Shown here: piece by piece, positions 49,531 to 57,930 of the stretch
Layout: each line of letters begins with the position of its first letter
How positions within the stretch are numbered: position 1 is the stretch's first letter
Origin: Tsukamurella sp. 8F
GTDB lineage: Bacteria; Actinomycetota; Actinomycetes; Mycobacteriales; Mycobacteriaceae
Direction: 5' to 3'
DNA: 64,000 nucleotides
NCBI RefSeq assembly: GCF_029167375.1
Contig: NZ_JARFTP010000009.1
Span: 1-64,000, forward strand
Notes under the pieces: generated by a model
Seen by the model: only the letters and a program-made list of their open reading frames with translations
Databases searched by the model: none
What the model was told of the DNA's origin: nothing
Translations under genes and position numbers: made by a program

Positions 49531-51288
49531 CTAGTTCGTGAGCTGCCAGCCTTGCGCATCCCGGAGCCGATGCCAGAACCTGGCGTATGTGCCCCCGGAG
49601 GCCACCAACTCGTCGTGGCTTCCCTGCGCCTCGATCGCGCCGGTGGAGTCCAGCAGGACGATCCGGTCTGCATGGGCGATGGTGTCGAGACGGTGCGCGA
49701 TGATCACGACGGTGGCCCGTTCGCGCAGCTTCGCGATAGCGGCGACGATGTGCGATTCGTTCTCGACGTCGAGCGCCGACGTGGCCTCGTCCAAGAGCAC
49801 GATCGGCGCGTCCTTGAGCAGGGCTCGGGCCACCGCTACGCGCTGGCGCTCCCCGCCGGACAGCGCACGACCACCCTCGCCGACACGCGAGTCCCACCCG
49901 TCCGGCAGACGCTCCGCGATCTCGGTGACGCCGGCGAGGTCCGCCGCGGCGCGAACCTCCGCCGGATCGGCGTCGGCGCGGCCCACCTGGACGTTCTTCA
50001 GCAGAGAATCGTCGAACAGGTACGTGTCCTGGAAGACCATCGACAACTGACCCATGAGTTGCTCGGTGGTCTGCTCGGCGACATCACGCCCGCCGACCAG
50101 GACCCGCCCGGAATCGACGTCGTAGAAGCGACTGATCAGCTTGGCCACCGTGGTCTTTCCGCTGCCCGACGGACCCACGAGCGCGACCATCGACCCCGCG
50201 GGTACGTCCAGGCTCACTCCCCGCAACGCCGGATCCGCCCCGTCCGAATAGCGGAAGGTCACATCCTCGAGCGTGACCGTGGCCGGCGCCGGGAGGCCGG
50301 CCGGGGCCTTCGGCTCGTCGAGCGGCCGAGCGGTGAGCACCTCGTCCAGGCTGTCGAGCAGGGGGCGACGTGATTCCAGCGACATGGCGCTCTCGCTGAT
50401 CGCGGAGACAGTGGACGTGAAACGCAACGCGAGCCCGATGAAGGCCAGCGCCGCAACCGGTTTCAAGGTTCCATCCACGGCCAGGAAACCGCTCACCGTT
50501 ATCAGCACGACGACCACGGCCTGCCCCAGCATCCCGCTGAGAACCATCCCGGCGGTCTCCAGCCACAGGGCGCGGGTCTTCGTTGCTCGGGTCGATTCCA
50601 ATGCCGTTGTCAGCGGCGGGAAATCGTCACTGCGGCCACACGCGCGCAATGCGCCCTGACACTGCGCGTACTCGACGATCCGGTTGGCGAGCCGCACCTC
50701 TTCGGGCTCGTGCAGCGACCGCCCGCGACGCAGCAGCGCCGTCGACGCGAGCGTGCAGACCACGAACATCGGCACGGCGACCGTGAGTACCAGACCGAGG
50801 AGTGGGTCCCAGAACCACGCGGCGATGATGATCACGCCCGCGGCGACGCTACGCGATACGAGCGGACTGATCATGTGCGCCAATATCTCACCCGCAGACA
50901 TCAGTTCCGTCGAGACCGTCCGCGAGAGGGAGCCGGCAAGAGGTCGTGAGAACCATCCGAGAGGCTGCCGCGCGACGCGGTCACCGATCAGCCGGTGGAT
51001 GCTCCGCAGGAAGTCGAGTGCCGCGTCGTAGTGCCTGCGGTTCGCCACGTAGATGACCACGAAGCTGGCGGCCGACAGCACCGCCAGCACCCAGAGCCAT
51101 CCGCCCAGCCCCAGGCCCCAGACCGCGCGGTCCTGGGCGAGGGCCGTGACGGTCGGCAGCAGCGCAGCGAGCGCGGCGCCCTCGACGAGGCCCGCGAGGA
51201 CGGAGATCGCGATCGCCGTGTTGAGGAGGGCAGGACGGGAGAGCATCCGGCGAGCGCGCGGGACGACATCGATCAGGGGGAGACGCAT
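49531..51288 (-). CDS. ABC transporter, membrane-ATPase half, IrtB/YbtP-like
   Basis: A 585-residue half transporter: six membrane helices (20-300) and an ATPase domain (345-580) with Walker A GPSGSGKTT, Q-loop VFQDTYLFDDS, signature ALSGGERQRVAVA, Walker B IVLLDEATSALD and H-loop AHRLDT. All catalytic residues are intact. With its partner it resembles the IrtAB/YbtPQ group, which have exporter fold but import iron-siderophores. ATG 51288 overlaps the partner's stop by one base; a GTG three bases earlier is possible. Confidence 0.85.
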   Translation of the reverse strand: MRLPLIDVVPRARRMLSRPALLNTAIAISVLAGLVEGAALAALLPTVTALAQDRAVWGLGLGGWLWVLAVLSAASFVVIYVANRRHYDAALDFLRSIHRLIGDRVARQPLGWFSRPLAGSLSRTVSTELMSAGEILAHMISPLVSRSVAAGVIIIAAWFWDPLLGLVLTVAVPMFVVCTLASTALLRRGRSLHEPEEVRLANRIVEYAQCQGALRACGRSDDFPPLTTALESTRATKTRALWLETAGMVLSGMLGQAVVVVLITVSGFLAVDGTLKPVAALAFIGLALRFTSTVSAISESAMSLESRRPLLDSLDEVLTARPLDEPKAPAGLPAPATVTLEDVTFRYSDGADPALRGVSLDVPAGSMVALVGPSGSGKTTVAKLISRFYDVDSGRVLVGGRDVAEQTTEQLMGQLSMVFQDTYLFDDSLLKNVQVGRADADPAEVRAAADLAGVTEIAERLPDGWDSRVGEGGRALSGGERQRVAVARALLKDAPIVLLDEATSALDVENESHIVAAIAKLRERATVVIIAHRLDTIAHADRIVLLDSTGAIEAQGSHDELVASGGTYARFWHRLRDAQGWQLTN

Positions 51289-53123
51289 CACCGGGCTCCT
51301 TCGATCTGTTCCGGGGCAGACGACCAGAGCCTTGCGTAGCCCGGTTGGGCGAGCATCTGTTCATGCGTACCCGTCGCTACTACTCGACCGCGGTCGACGA
51401 GCACGATCTGGTCCACGCCCCTGATCACCTCGGGCCGGTGGGCGATCAGGAGGACCGTGCGGCCACGCACGAGGACCGAGAGCGCCTGCTGGATCTCGTA
51501 CTGGGATTCAGGATCCGCGAGCGCGGTGGCCTCGTCGAGGATCAGCACGGGGGCGTCGACGAGAAGCGCACGAGCTATCGCGATCCGCTGCGCCTGCCCC
51601 CCGGACAGCCCCGTATCGGAACCGTAGATGGTGTCGAAACCGTCTGGCAGACTCTCGATCTCGTCGAGGATCTGAGCAGCGCGAGCGGCGTCACGCACGG
51701 CCTCGTCGGTGGCCCCAGGGCGACCGAGGGAGATGTTGTCGCGAATGCTGATCCCCAGCAGCTGGGGATCCTGTAGCACGAAGCCGACATGCGCGTACAG
51801 GTCAGGGATCCGCGCGACGTCCACCCCACCGATGCGGATGCTTCCGGACCTCGGGTCGTCGAACCGCGCGAGCAGAGTCGCGATGGTGGACTTGCCCGAG
51901 CCCGAAGGCCCCACAAGCGCCGTGACCGTACCCTGCCGCAGCGTGAAGCCGACGTCGTCGACGGCGAGAACGGCGTCCTCGCCTGTGCCGTATGCGTAAG
52001 TGACGTGGTCGAATTCGACGTCGTGACCGTTCGGCGCCTCAGCCTGCCCTGCGCCAGTGTGGACTTCCGGCGCCGGCAACGCGGGTGTGTGCAGCAGATC
52101 TGCCAGCCGGAGCGCAGCTGCGCCCGCCATCTGCTGCGCCCACATGGAGTTCATGAGCGTCTCCAAGGCATACGGGATGAGCAGCGCGATAAGCGATGTC
52201 GTCAGGACGTCGGCGACCGTGACGTGTCCGCCGTGCACCAACGCGGCACCCCCACCGAGGTTGATCAGCAGGACGAGCGGCACCGAGAGGAACGCACTGC
52301 CGAGCGACGACACTCGCAGTAGCGGCGTCACCCAGGCTATGTAGAACTCCTGGAACTCGTCGGCGGCGCGCTGATATGCGTGGTGCGCGCGGCCGACCCG
52401 ACCGAACGCCTTCACGACGGTGATCCCGGTGACGAACTCCACCGTCCGCGCCGACACCGTCGCCAGCTTGGCATCCATCTGGACGGTCTTCTCGCCCATG
52501 CCTCGCATACCCAACCCCATCGCGGCCGCGTAGAGCGGGAACGTCGCGATCGACAACAGGCCCAACCGCCAGTCGACGACGAAGGCGTAGACCATCAGTG
52601 CGATCGGCATGACTATGGCGTTCGTACCGTCCACCGGTTGGTGGGCGACGAGATGGTGGATCGTGGTTATGTCGTCCTGCAGCGCCTTCCGCACCCGGCC
52701 CGAGTTGTTCGCGGTGAACCATGCGAGCGGCACGCGCGCGAAGCGCGCGACCAGCCCCTGCTGGATGTGATGCCCGAGGGCGATGTCCGCGAAGTGAGTG
52801 ATCGCAAGCGCGAGGAAGTAGATCGCCAGCCGAGCGACGAACGCTCCCAACAGGATCGTCAGCCAGCGCATGACGCCGTCCCCGTCTACGTCCCGCCCCG
52901 CGGCAGCGGCGTCCAGCAGCAGAGCGCCGATGCGAACGAGCGCGATGTACGGGACCACCGCGAGCACGCCGGACAGGACGGCAAGCAGCCGCCCGGCGGT
53001 GAGCTGCGCCCGGACCGGCGCCATCAATTCCCTCAGCGCCGCCGCGCCCGCCCGCTGCTTCTGCTTGTGATCGTCGACTCCGGGATCCGGAGATTCCGTG
53101 TCCACCTCGGTCGCAGTGCTCAT
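51288..53123 (-). CDS. ABC transporter, membrane-ATPase half, IrtA/YbtQ-like
   Basis: A 611-residue half transporter: membrane domain (45-330) and ATPase with Walker A GPSGSGKST, Q-loop VLQDPQLLGISI, signature GLSGGQAQRIAIA and Walker B LILDEATALADPES. The ATALADPE variant after Walker B is characteristic of yersiniabactin/mycobactin-type importers. It lacks the N-terminal siderophore-interacting (FAD) domain that mycobacterial IrtA has. An IdeR/DtxR-like box 15 bases upstream of the ATG supports iron regulation and a role in ferric-siderophore uptake. Confidence 0.85.
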   Translation of the reverse strand: MSTATEVDTESPDPGVDDHKQKQRAGAAALRELMAPVRAQLTAGRLLAVLSGVLAVVPYIALVRIGALLLDAAAAGRDVDGDGVMRWLTILLGAFVARLAIYFLALAITHFADIALGHHIQQGLVARFARVPLAWFTANNSGRVRKALQDDITTIHHLVAHQPVDGTNAIVMPIALMVYAFVVDWRLGLLSIATFPLYAAAMGLGMRGMGEKTVQMDAKLATVSARTVEFVTGITVVKAFGRVGRAHHAYQRAADEFQEFYIAWVTPLLRVSSLGSAFLSVPLVLLINLGGGAALVHGGHVTVADVLTTSLIALLIPYALETLMNSMWAQQMAGAAALRLADLLHTPALPAPEVHTGAGQAEAPNGHDVEFDHVTYAYGTGEDAVLAVDDVGFTLRQGTVTALVGPSGSGKSTIATLLARFDDPRSGSIRIGGVDVARIPDLYAHVGFVLQDPQLLGISIRDNISLGRPGATDEAVRDAARAAQILDEIESLPDGFDTIYGSDTGLSGGQAQRIAIARALLVDAPVLILDEATALADPESQYEIQQALSVLVRGRTVLLIAHRPEVIRGVDQIVLVDRGRVVATGTHEQMLAQPGYARLWSSAPEQIEGAR

Positions 53124-53137
53124 CGCTGCTCCATAAC

Positions 53138-53156
53138 GTAGGTGTGCCTAAGTTAA
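53138..53156 (-). promoter_or_regulatory. IdeR/DtxR-like iron box
   Basis: Read on the minus strand, TTAACTTAGGCACACCTAC matches the IdeR/DtxR consensus TTAGGTTAGGCTAACCTAA at 14 of 19 positions. It sits 15 bases before the start of the ABC operon, where an Fe2+-loaded repressor would block transcription. Confidence 0.65.
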
Positions 53157-53224
53157 TCCTGAACGCGATTCAGAATAGGTTGGCCCGCAGGCGCTCGCAA
53201 GACCCGCGACCGGCCCCGGCGCCG

Positions 53225-53668
53225 CTACACCTCGCCCGTGTGCCGACCGAGCTCGCGCATCACCGCGCAGAACGCCTTCTCCGCTGCGGGACCGACCCTG
53301 CCGAACGTCGCATCGAGCAATTCCATCTGAGCCTCGCTGAGGCTCCCTTCCAGCGCCTCGCCCGCGTGGGTGGCCGTCAAGCGCCTCGCCCGACGGTCGT
53401 CCGGGTCGGGCGTGACGACCACCAGCTCCTGCTCCACCAACTCCTTGAGAGGTCGGTGTGCGGCCTGCTTCGACACCTGCAGAATCGCGAGCAGATCCCC
53501 CATCGCGATACCCGGTTCCCGGCGCACGAAGTAGAGGATCCGGTGGTGGGTCCGGCCGAGCCCACGCTCCGCCAACATGCGATCAGGTAGCGCCGTGAAT
53601 GCGCGATAGCCGAAGAACAGCCCTTCGATCGCCTCGCGAAGTTCGATCTCACGATGTGGGTCAACCAC
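53225..53668 (-). CDS. MarR-family regulator
   Basis: A 147-residue MarR protein: LGRTHHRILYFVRREPGIAM leads to the winged helix LLAILQVSKQAAHRPLKELVEQELVVVTPDPDDRRA (landmarks: ILQVSKQAAHRPLKELV and DPDDRRA). The start is GTG 53668, which lies inside a perfect inverted repeat. Divergent from an aminotransferase gene 70 bases away, its probable target. The ligand is unknown. Confidence 0.87.
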   Translation of the reverse strand: MVDPHREIELREAIEGLFFGYRAFTALPDRMLAERGLGRTHHRILYFVRREPGIAMGDLLAILQVSKQAAHRPLKELVEQELVVVTPDPDDRRARRLTATHAGEALEGSLSEAQMELLDATFGRVGPAAEKAFCAVMRELGRHTGEV

Positions 53669-53721
53669 CTTGACTTATCCCTTCGGTAGCGCGAGCCTAT
53701 TCGGCAACCATCTTGACCTAT
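53660..53721. promoter_or_regulatory. Two-copy operator between MarR and aminotransferase genes
   Basis: GTCAACCACCTTGAC (53660-53674) is a perfect inverted repeat (GTCAA/TTGAC). A second, near-identical copy, GGCAACCATCTTGACC, lies at 53704-53718. The longer 17-base repeats 53662-53678 and 53705-53721 agree at 15 of 17 positions and are 43 bases apart. One covers the MarR start codon and the other sits before the aminotransferase RBS, so one dimer at each promoter is likely. Confidence 0.7.
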
Positions 53722-53737
53722 ACGAGGGGCAGCCGAC

Positions 53738-54850
53738 TTGTTCTCCACACGGATCGACTCGTTGAGACCATCGCCGATCCGCGAGATCCTCGCGGTGATC
53801 GACCGGCCGGACATGGTGTCGTTCGCCGGCGGACTACCGGCCACCGAGGCACTCCCGGACTGGACCGGCCGGATCTCCCGGCGGACACTGCAGTACGGCC
53901 CCAGCGAAGGAGAGCCCGACCTGCGCGCGACGGTTTCCGAACGCCTCGTCCGCTTGGGGATCGACGCCCCGCCCGAGCGGGTGATGATCCTCTCCGGGAG
54001 CCAGCAGGGCATCGATCTGGTGGCGAAACTCTTCATCGATCCCAAAACGCCGGTGGCAGTCCAGTCACCTACCTACCTGGCGGCCTTACAGGTGTTCCGG
54101 ATGTACGGGGCGCGGCTCGTCGACTTCGACCTGCTGCCCGCGCCGGATGCGCGCCTGGCGTACATCGTCCCGACGTTTGCGAACCCCACCGGCGCATGCC
54201 TGCCGTCGACCGAACGCGATGCGGTCGCGCGCGCGTGCCTGGATGCGAAAACGACGCTCTTCGAGGACGACCCATACCGCGAACTCGCCTACGACGCTTG
54301 CGATCGCAACCCGATCGCGGCCCGGATGGCGGGTGGCTCCTGGGTCTACCAGGGCTCGTTCTCCAAGACATTCGCCCCGGGGTTACGACTCGGCTTCCTC
54401 GCTGCGTCGGATGACCTGTTCGGCCGTCTGGTGATGCTGAAACAGGCTGTGGACCTCCACAGTTCGCGACTGTCACAGCGGATCGTGTTCGATGCCATCA
54501 CGGATCCGGGGTGGGACGCACGACTGTCCGATCTCGTGGCCTTCTATCGCGCTCGGCGCGACGGTTTCGACGAAGCACTGTCCCGCCACCTCGCTTCCGT
54601 CGCCGATTGGCAGGCGCCCCGCGGCGGGCTCTTCTTCTGGCTGCAGCTGCGCGACCGGATCGACACCCGGGAGTTGTTGACCGAGGCGATCGAGAGGAAC
54701 GTCGCCTTCATGCCGGGCGAGGAGTTCTATCCCGGGAGACCCACACTCGGCACGATACGCCTCAACTTCAGCCATGCCGGGCCGGACGCCGCGGAACGAG
54801 GGCTACGCACGCTGGCCGAACTGATCCGCGCGGTGGACTGTCGCCGCTAG
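53738..54850 (+). CDS. PLP-dependent aminotransferase (2-aminoadipate/LysN-like)
   Basis: A 370-residue fold-type I aminotransferase without a DNA-binding domain. LQYGPSEGEPDLRATVSERL, SGSQQGIDLVAKL, the PTFANPTG loop, and the PLP-lysine in QGSFSKTFAPGLRLGF are present, as is the C-terminal arginine in IRLNFSH. The class I family includes 2-aminoadipate and valine transaminases and kynurenine-like enzymes; the substrate is open. The start is TTG 53738, supported by GAGGGG eight bases upstream and by the family length; no in-frame ATG occurs before codon 26. Confidence 0.86.
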   Translation: MFSTRIDSLRPSPIREILAVIDRPDMVSFAGGLPATEALPDWTGRISRRTLQYGPSEGEPDLRATVSERLVRLGIDAPPERVMILSGSQQGIDLVAKLFIDPKTPVAVQSPTYLAALQVFRMYGARLVDFDLLPAPDARLAYIVPTFANPTGACLPSTERDAVARACLDAKTTLFEDDPYRELAYDACDRNPIAARMAGGSWVYQGSFSKTFAPGLRLGFLAASDDLFGRLVMLKQAVDLHSSRLSQRIVFDAITDPGWDARLSDLVAFYRARRDGFDEALSRHLASVADWQAPRGGLFFWLQLRDRIDTRELLTEAIERNVAFMPGEEFYPGRPTLGTIRLNFSHAGPDAAERGLRTLAELIRAVDCRR

Positions 54851-54905
54851 CGGCGAGCTTCATCGCTCCGGGGCGCTCCGGCGACGCACCGACGCCGAGG
54901 ACGAC

Positions 54906-54958
54906 GTTGCAACGCATCTTATTGTGCACTCAGCGTATTGATGCAACAATCATTGCAT
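54906..54958. promoter_or_regulatory. Candidate RpiR operator upstream of the amidohydrolase gene
   Basis: ATGCAA (54941-54946) and TTGCAT (54953-54958) are perfect arms around CAATCA. A related palindrome GTTGCAAC lies at 54906-54913. The region is markedly AT-richer than its neighbours and lies 30 bases before the amidohydrolase start. Confidence 0.6.
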
Positions 54959-54990
54959 ACTGCCCAACGAACCCGAGTTAGGGGCGCGTG

Positions 54991-56223
54991 ATGTCGACGG
55001 TGTTGTTCCGCAACGCATCCGTACTGGATGTCGTCCGGGGTGAACTCGAACCGGACCAGGCCGTCCTGGTCGAAGACGGCCGGATCCGCGAGGTCGGCGC
55101 GACCTCGGAGGTGAGATCCGCCGATCCGGATCGAGTCGTCGATGTGGCAGGTCGCACCCTGATGCCCGGGCTCATCGACGGTCATGTCCACGTCTACTTC
55201 CAGAGCTTCGACACCGAGGCGCTGCTCGGGTGGCGGCCCTCATATCTGGTGTCGAAGGCGGTCCGCTCGCTGAGCGACATGCTGCAACGCGGGTTCACCA
55301 CCGTGCGCGATACCGGCGGCGCCGATTTCGCACTGGCCCAGGCGGTGGACGAGGACGTCATCGAGGGGCCCCGGGTGATCTTCGGAGGCCTCGCGCTGAC
55401 GCAGACGGGCGGCCACGGAGACGGCCGCAGCCCCAACGACGTCAGCACCACCCAGTGCACCCGCTGCCCGACCATCGGTTTGATCGCCGACGGTCCCGAT
55501 GAGGTCCGCAAGGGCGCCCGCGAGATCCTGCGTACGGGCGCGCACCATATCAAGTTGATGCTGTCAGGCGGCGTCACATCGCCGTCGGACAGCATCTCCT
55601 CCACGCAGTACAGCGACGAGGAGATCGCGGCCGCGGTCGAGGTCGCGGATTCCCAGGGGCGATACGTCACCGGGCACACCTATCTGGCGAGTGCGATCAC
55701 GAACGCTCTGCGTATCGGTCTCAAGTGCATCGAGCATGGAAACCTGATCGATGAGAGCACGGTGAAGGTGTTCGTCGAGAAGGATGCGTTCCTGGTACCG
55801 ACACTGGTCACGTACAACACGATGGACAGGCTCGGCCTGCAGATGGGCCTGTCGAAAGCCAGCCACGCCAAGAACTCCGAGGTGCTGGAGTCCGGCCTGT
55901 CCGCGCTGGAGATGGCACACCGGGGCGGTGTGAATCTGGTCTACGGCTCCGACCTGATCGGCCAGCAGCAGGTCTATCAGCTGGAGGAGTTCACGATCCG
56001 CGCCCAGGTGCAGCCCACCGCAGACGTCATCCGTGCCGCCACGACCAACGCCGCTCGGCTGGTGGGGCTGGAAGGGCGAGTCGGCGTCGTCGCACCCGAT
56101 GCATACGCCGACCTGATAATCGTCGACGGAGACCCGCTCGACGACATCTCCGTCCTCGTCGATCCGGATCGATATCTGTCGCTTGTGATGAAGAACGGCG
56201 TGGTCTACCGCGATCGACTGTGA
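54991..56223 (+). CDS. Metal-dependent amidohydrolase (Xaa-Pro/Xaa-Arg dipeptidase-like)
   Basis: A 410-residue amidohydrolase of the imidazolonepropionase/prolidase-like branch. Metal ligands are in PGLIDGHVHVY, the carboxylated lysine in HHIKLMLSGGV, histidines in TGHTYL and CIEHGNLID, and the aspartate in VYGSDLIG. The segment LTQTGGHGD is typical of enzymes that cleave Xaa-Pro or N-acyl amino acids. It appears cytosolic (no signal). ATG 54991 follows AGGGG; GTG 54988 is an alternative. Convergent with an RpiR gene that may control it through the palindromes upstream. Confidence 0.87.
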   Translation: MSTVLFRNASVLDVVRGELEPDQAVLVEDGRIREVGATSEVRSADPDRVVDVAGRTLMPGLIDGHVHVYFQSFDTEALLGWRPSYLVSKAVRSLSDMLQRGFTTVRDTGGADFALAQAVDEDVIEGPRVIFGGLALTQTGGHGDGRSPNDVSTTQCTRCPTIGLIADGPDEVRKGAREILRTGAHHIKLMLSGGVTSPSDSISSTQYSDEEIAAAVEVADSQGRYVTGHTYLASAITNALRIGLKCIEHGNLIDESTVKVFVEKDAFLVPTLVTYNTMDRLGLQMGLSKASHAKNSEVLESGLSALEMAHRGGVNLVYGSDLIGQQQVYQLEEFTIRAQVQPTADVIRAATTNAARLVGLEGRVGVVAPDAYADLIIVDGDPLDDISVLVDPDRYLSLVMKNGVVYRDRL

Positions 56224-56235
56224 ACGGGCGCGCAC

Positions 56236-57123
56236 TCACCGCCCGTCACGAGGGCGTCGCCGCTTACGCTCCGGAAGGTCCTCCATGAGATCGAGCCGAC
56301 TCCAGATCTCCTCGCCTTCGGACAGCGCGACCCGGACGCCGTCCGGGTCGGCGGCGGTGATCTCGTTGAGAACCGCGTTGATGACCGCCATCGCAGGCGT
56401 CAGCGAGGGGAAGTGCGCCGGCCCCTCACTCGGAACGACCACGACGTGGTCACCGACCTCTGCCAACGGCGACGAGTGCCGATCGGTGATAACCCCCGTG
56501 ACGAGGCCACGCTCCTTCGCCAGGCGCGCCGCACGAAGCACATCTCGTGGCAGCAACCAGACATTGAACACGACCAGGCAGTCACCCGGCCGCATCCGCG
56601 TGATGAGCCCCGCGCGGCGGGTGCCGCCCACTCCGTCATAGTCGATGTCGAGCCCGGAAAGGCCCCCGACGTGAGCAAGCATGACCGCCGGCGCCAGATA
56701 GCTGCCCGAGGCGATAACGAGAGTCCGGCGCGACCGGCGAATCGCTCGAGCGAGTGAGCGCACCGCGTCGACATCCAAGGTGCGCGCCATGAGCGCCAGG
56801 TTCGCCGAATCGTTGCGCAGCGCAACGGCGATCGGATCGACGCTGTCCCCGGCGTGGTCGGCCAGGATCTCCTCGGCCGTCAGTTCGCCGAGATAGCGAT
56901 CCCGGATCTCCAACTGGAGTCCTGGCCAGCCCCGGTACCCCAGACTCTGCGCAGTACGAGTTACCGTGGAGATGTCGACATCAGCTTCATCGGCCACCTG
57001 TCGTGCCGTCGCGTACGACGCGAACCGTGGCTGCGCCGTCAACACGTCCAGAACCCGCGATGCGCCGGGACCGACAGACGACTTGCCGGCGCGGCGTGAC
57101 TCGATCCAGGCCTCGATCGACAT
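56236..57123 (-). CDS. RpiR/MurR-family regulator
   Basis: A 295-residue regulator: N-terminal RpiR helix-turn-helix (about 20-75; YATARQVADEADVDISTVTRTAQSLGY, seen as ADEADVDISTVTRTAQSLG) and a C-terminal SIS domain (about 120-250; TLVIASGSYLAPAVMLAHVGG, RPGDCLVVFNVWLLPRDV). SIS domains of this family usually bind phosphosugars, but this one stands beside an amidohydrolase, so the ligand may be an amino acid derivative. ATG 57123 was chosen because GGGAGG lies seven bases upstream; two upstream in-frame ATG codons lack one. Confidence 0.86.
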   Translation of the reverse strand: MSIEAWIESRRAGKSSVGPGASRVLDVLTAQPRFASYATARQVADEADVDISTVTRTAQSLGYRGWPGLQLEIRDRYLGELTAEEILADHAGDSVDPIAVALRNDSANLALMARTLDVDAVRSLARAIRRSRRTLVIASGSYLAPAVMLAHVGGLSGLDIDYDGVGGTRRAGLITRMRPGDCLVVFNVWLLPRDVLRAARLAKERGLVTGVITDRHSSPLAEVGDHVVVVPSEGPAHFPSLTPAMAVINAVLNEITAADPDGVRVALSEGEEIWSRLDLMEDLPERKRRRPRDGR

Positions 57124-57296
57124 CTCAGGCACCTCCCGGTAGTACGTTCGACGCATCGCAACGCCGAGCTCTAGCGGCGGCGCGCCGGTACGGCCCGGCG
57201 AGCACACATCGATCGCTCGCGGTGAGCCCGCCTTCCCGCATGAGCGACGACCGCGCTGTGTCGCCGAGCCCCCGGCGATCGCGGCTGCCGCTCCGC

Positions 57297-57342
57297 TGGT
57301 GCCCCCGACACGATTCGAACGTGCGACCTGCCCTTTCAGGAG
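57297..57342 (-). tRNA. 3' half of a tRNA gene, probably Arg(CCU): attachment-site remnant
   Basis: Read on the minus strand it runs from an anticodon loop CTCCTGA through AAGGG, the T arm GCACG-TTCGAAT-CGTGT and the acceptor 3' strand CGGGGGC to discriminator A and encoded CCA. No 5' half with GCCCCCG follows upstream. The break point in the anticodon loop is the usual crossover for tRNA-targeted integrases, so this is the site left after insertion of an element to its right. The CCU anticodon is inferred from the loop and needs a six-base variable loop. Confidence 0.75.
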
Positions 57343-57394
57343 TCACAGGTTACATCCTTCTTTGCAATACGCCACCAGCAGAGCGGCAGCCGCG

Positions 57395-57930
57395 ACCGGC
57401 GACGTCGTCGTGAATCAGACCACGGACGGTGCCGACCTGACCACGATCTGGGACCAGGCGGCGCAGTGGAATCAGAAGCGCTCCGCACTGGCCGCTCTGG
57501 TCAGCTACCCGACCGTGAACGTCGGCAACGCGATCCCGCAGACCATCGGCGGCGATCACTTCGAGGAGGTGTCCGAGTTCGGCGAGCCGACCGGCCTTCG
57601 CGCTGAGCCGCGCACGCTGATTCTGGGCTACACCTTCAAGGACTTCGACTTCGACTTCGAAACATGAGATTCCCCCCCCCAGCCACGCAGGACGGGAGTT
57701 CTCTTCCAGCACATCGCACTAGCTGGTCTCAGGGAACACCGCCCTAGACCCGGAAACCGGTCGACGCGGTCAACCAAGTCCACAGCAAGGACTGCGGTCT
57801 GGACGCCAACTCGCGGCTGCTGGTGCTGTGCCACCCTGACAAGGCCGATACCATCTCCACCTTCCGCGCCGGGATCGAGACCAACGGGGTTTAGCGCAAG
57901 CACCACTTCATCCCGTCGCGGCGTTGTCGC
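57395..57930 (+). pseudogene. Decayed actinophage major capsid gene
   Basis: Two fragments in different frames resemble a phage head protein. The first, ending at the TGA 57665-57667, has TIWDQAAQWNQKRSALAAL, SYPTVNVGNAIPQTIGGD and LILGYTFKDFDFDFE. The second, 57760-57894, has VDAVNQVHSKDCGLDANSR, LLVLCHPDKAD and FRAGIETNGV, and similarity-like text (HHFIPS) continues past its stop. The middle of the gene is lost. It begins directly inside the tRNA remnant, as expected for prophage DNA. The capsid assignment is from general likeness to actinophage head proteins, not a search. Confidence 0.5.

Noticed and set aside
57297-57342. 3' end of tmRNA
   Set aside because: Acceptor strand CGGGGGC would need GCCCCCG at the 5' end, while tmRNA of this group begins GGGGCTG; a tRNA fits.
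57299-57394. Start of a protein beginning MPPTRFERATCPF before the capsid fragment
   Set aside because: This text is the complement of the tRNA 3' half translated by chance, a common annotation artefact.
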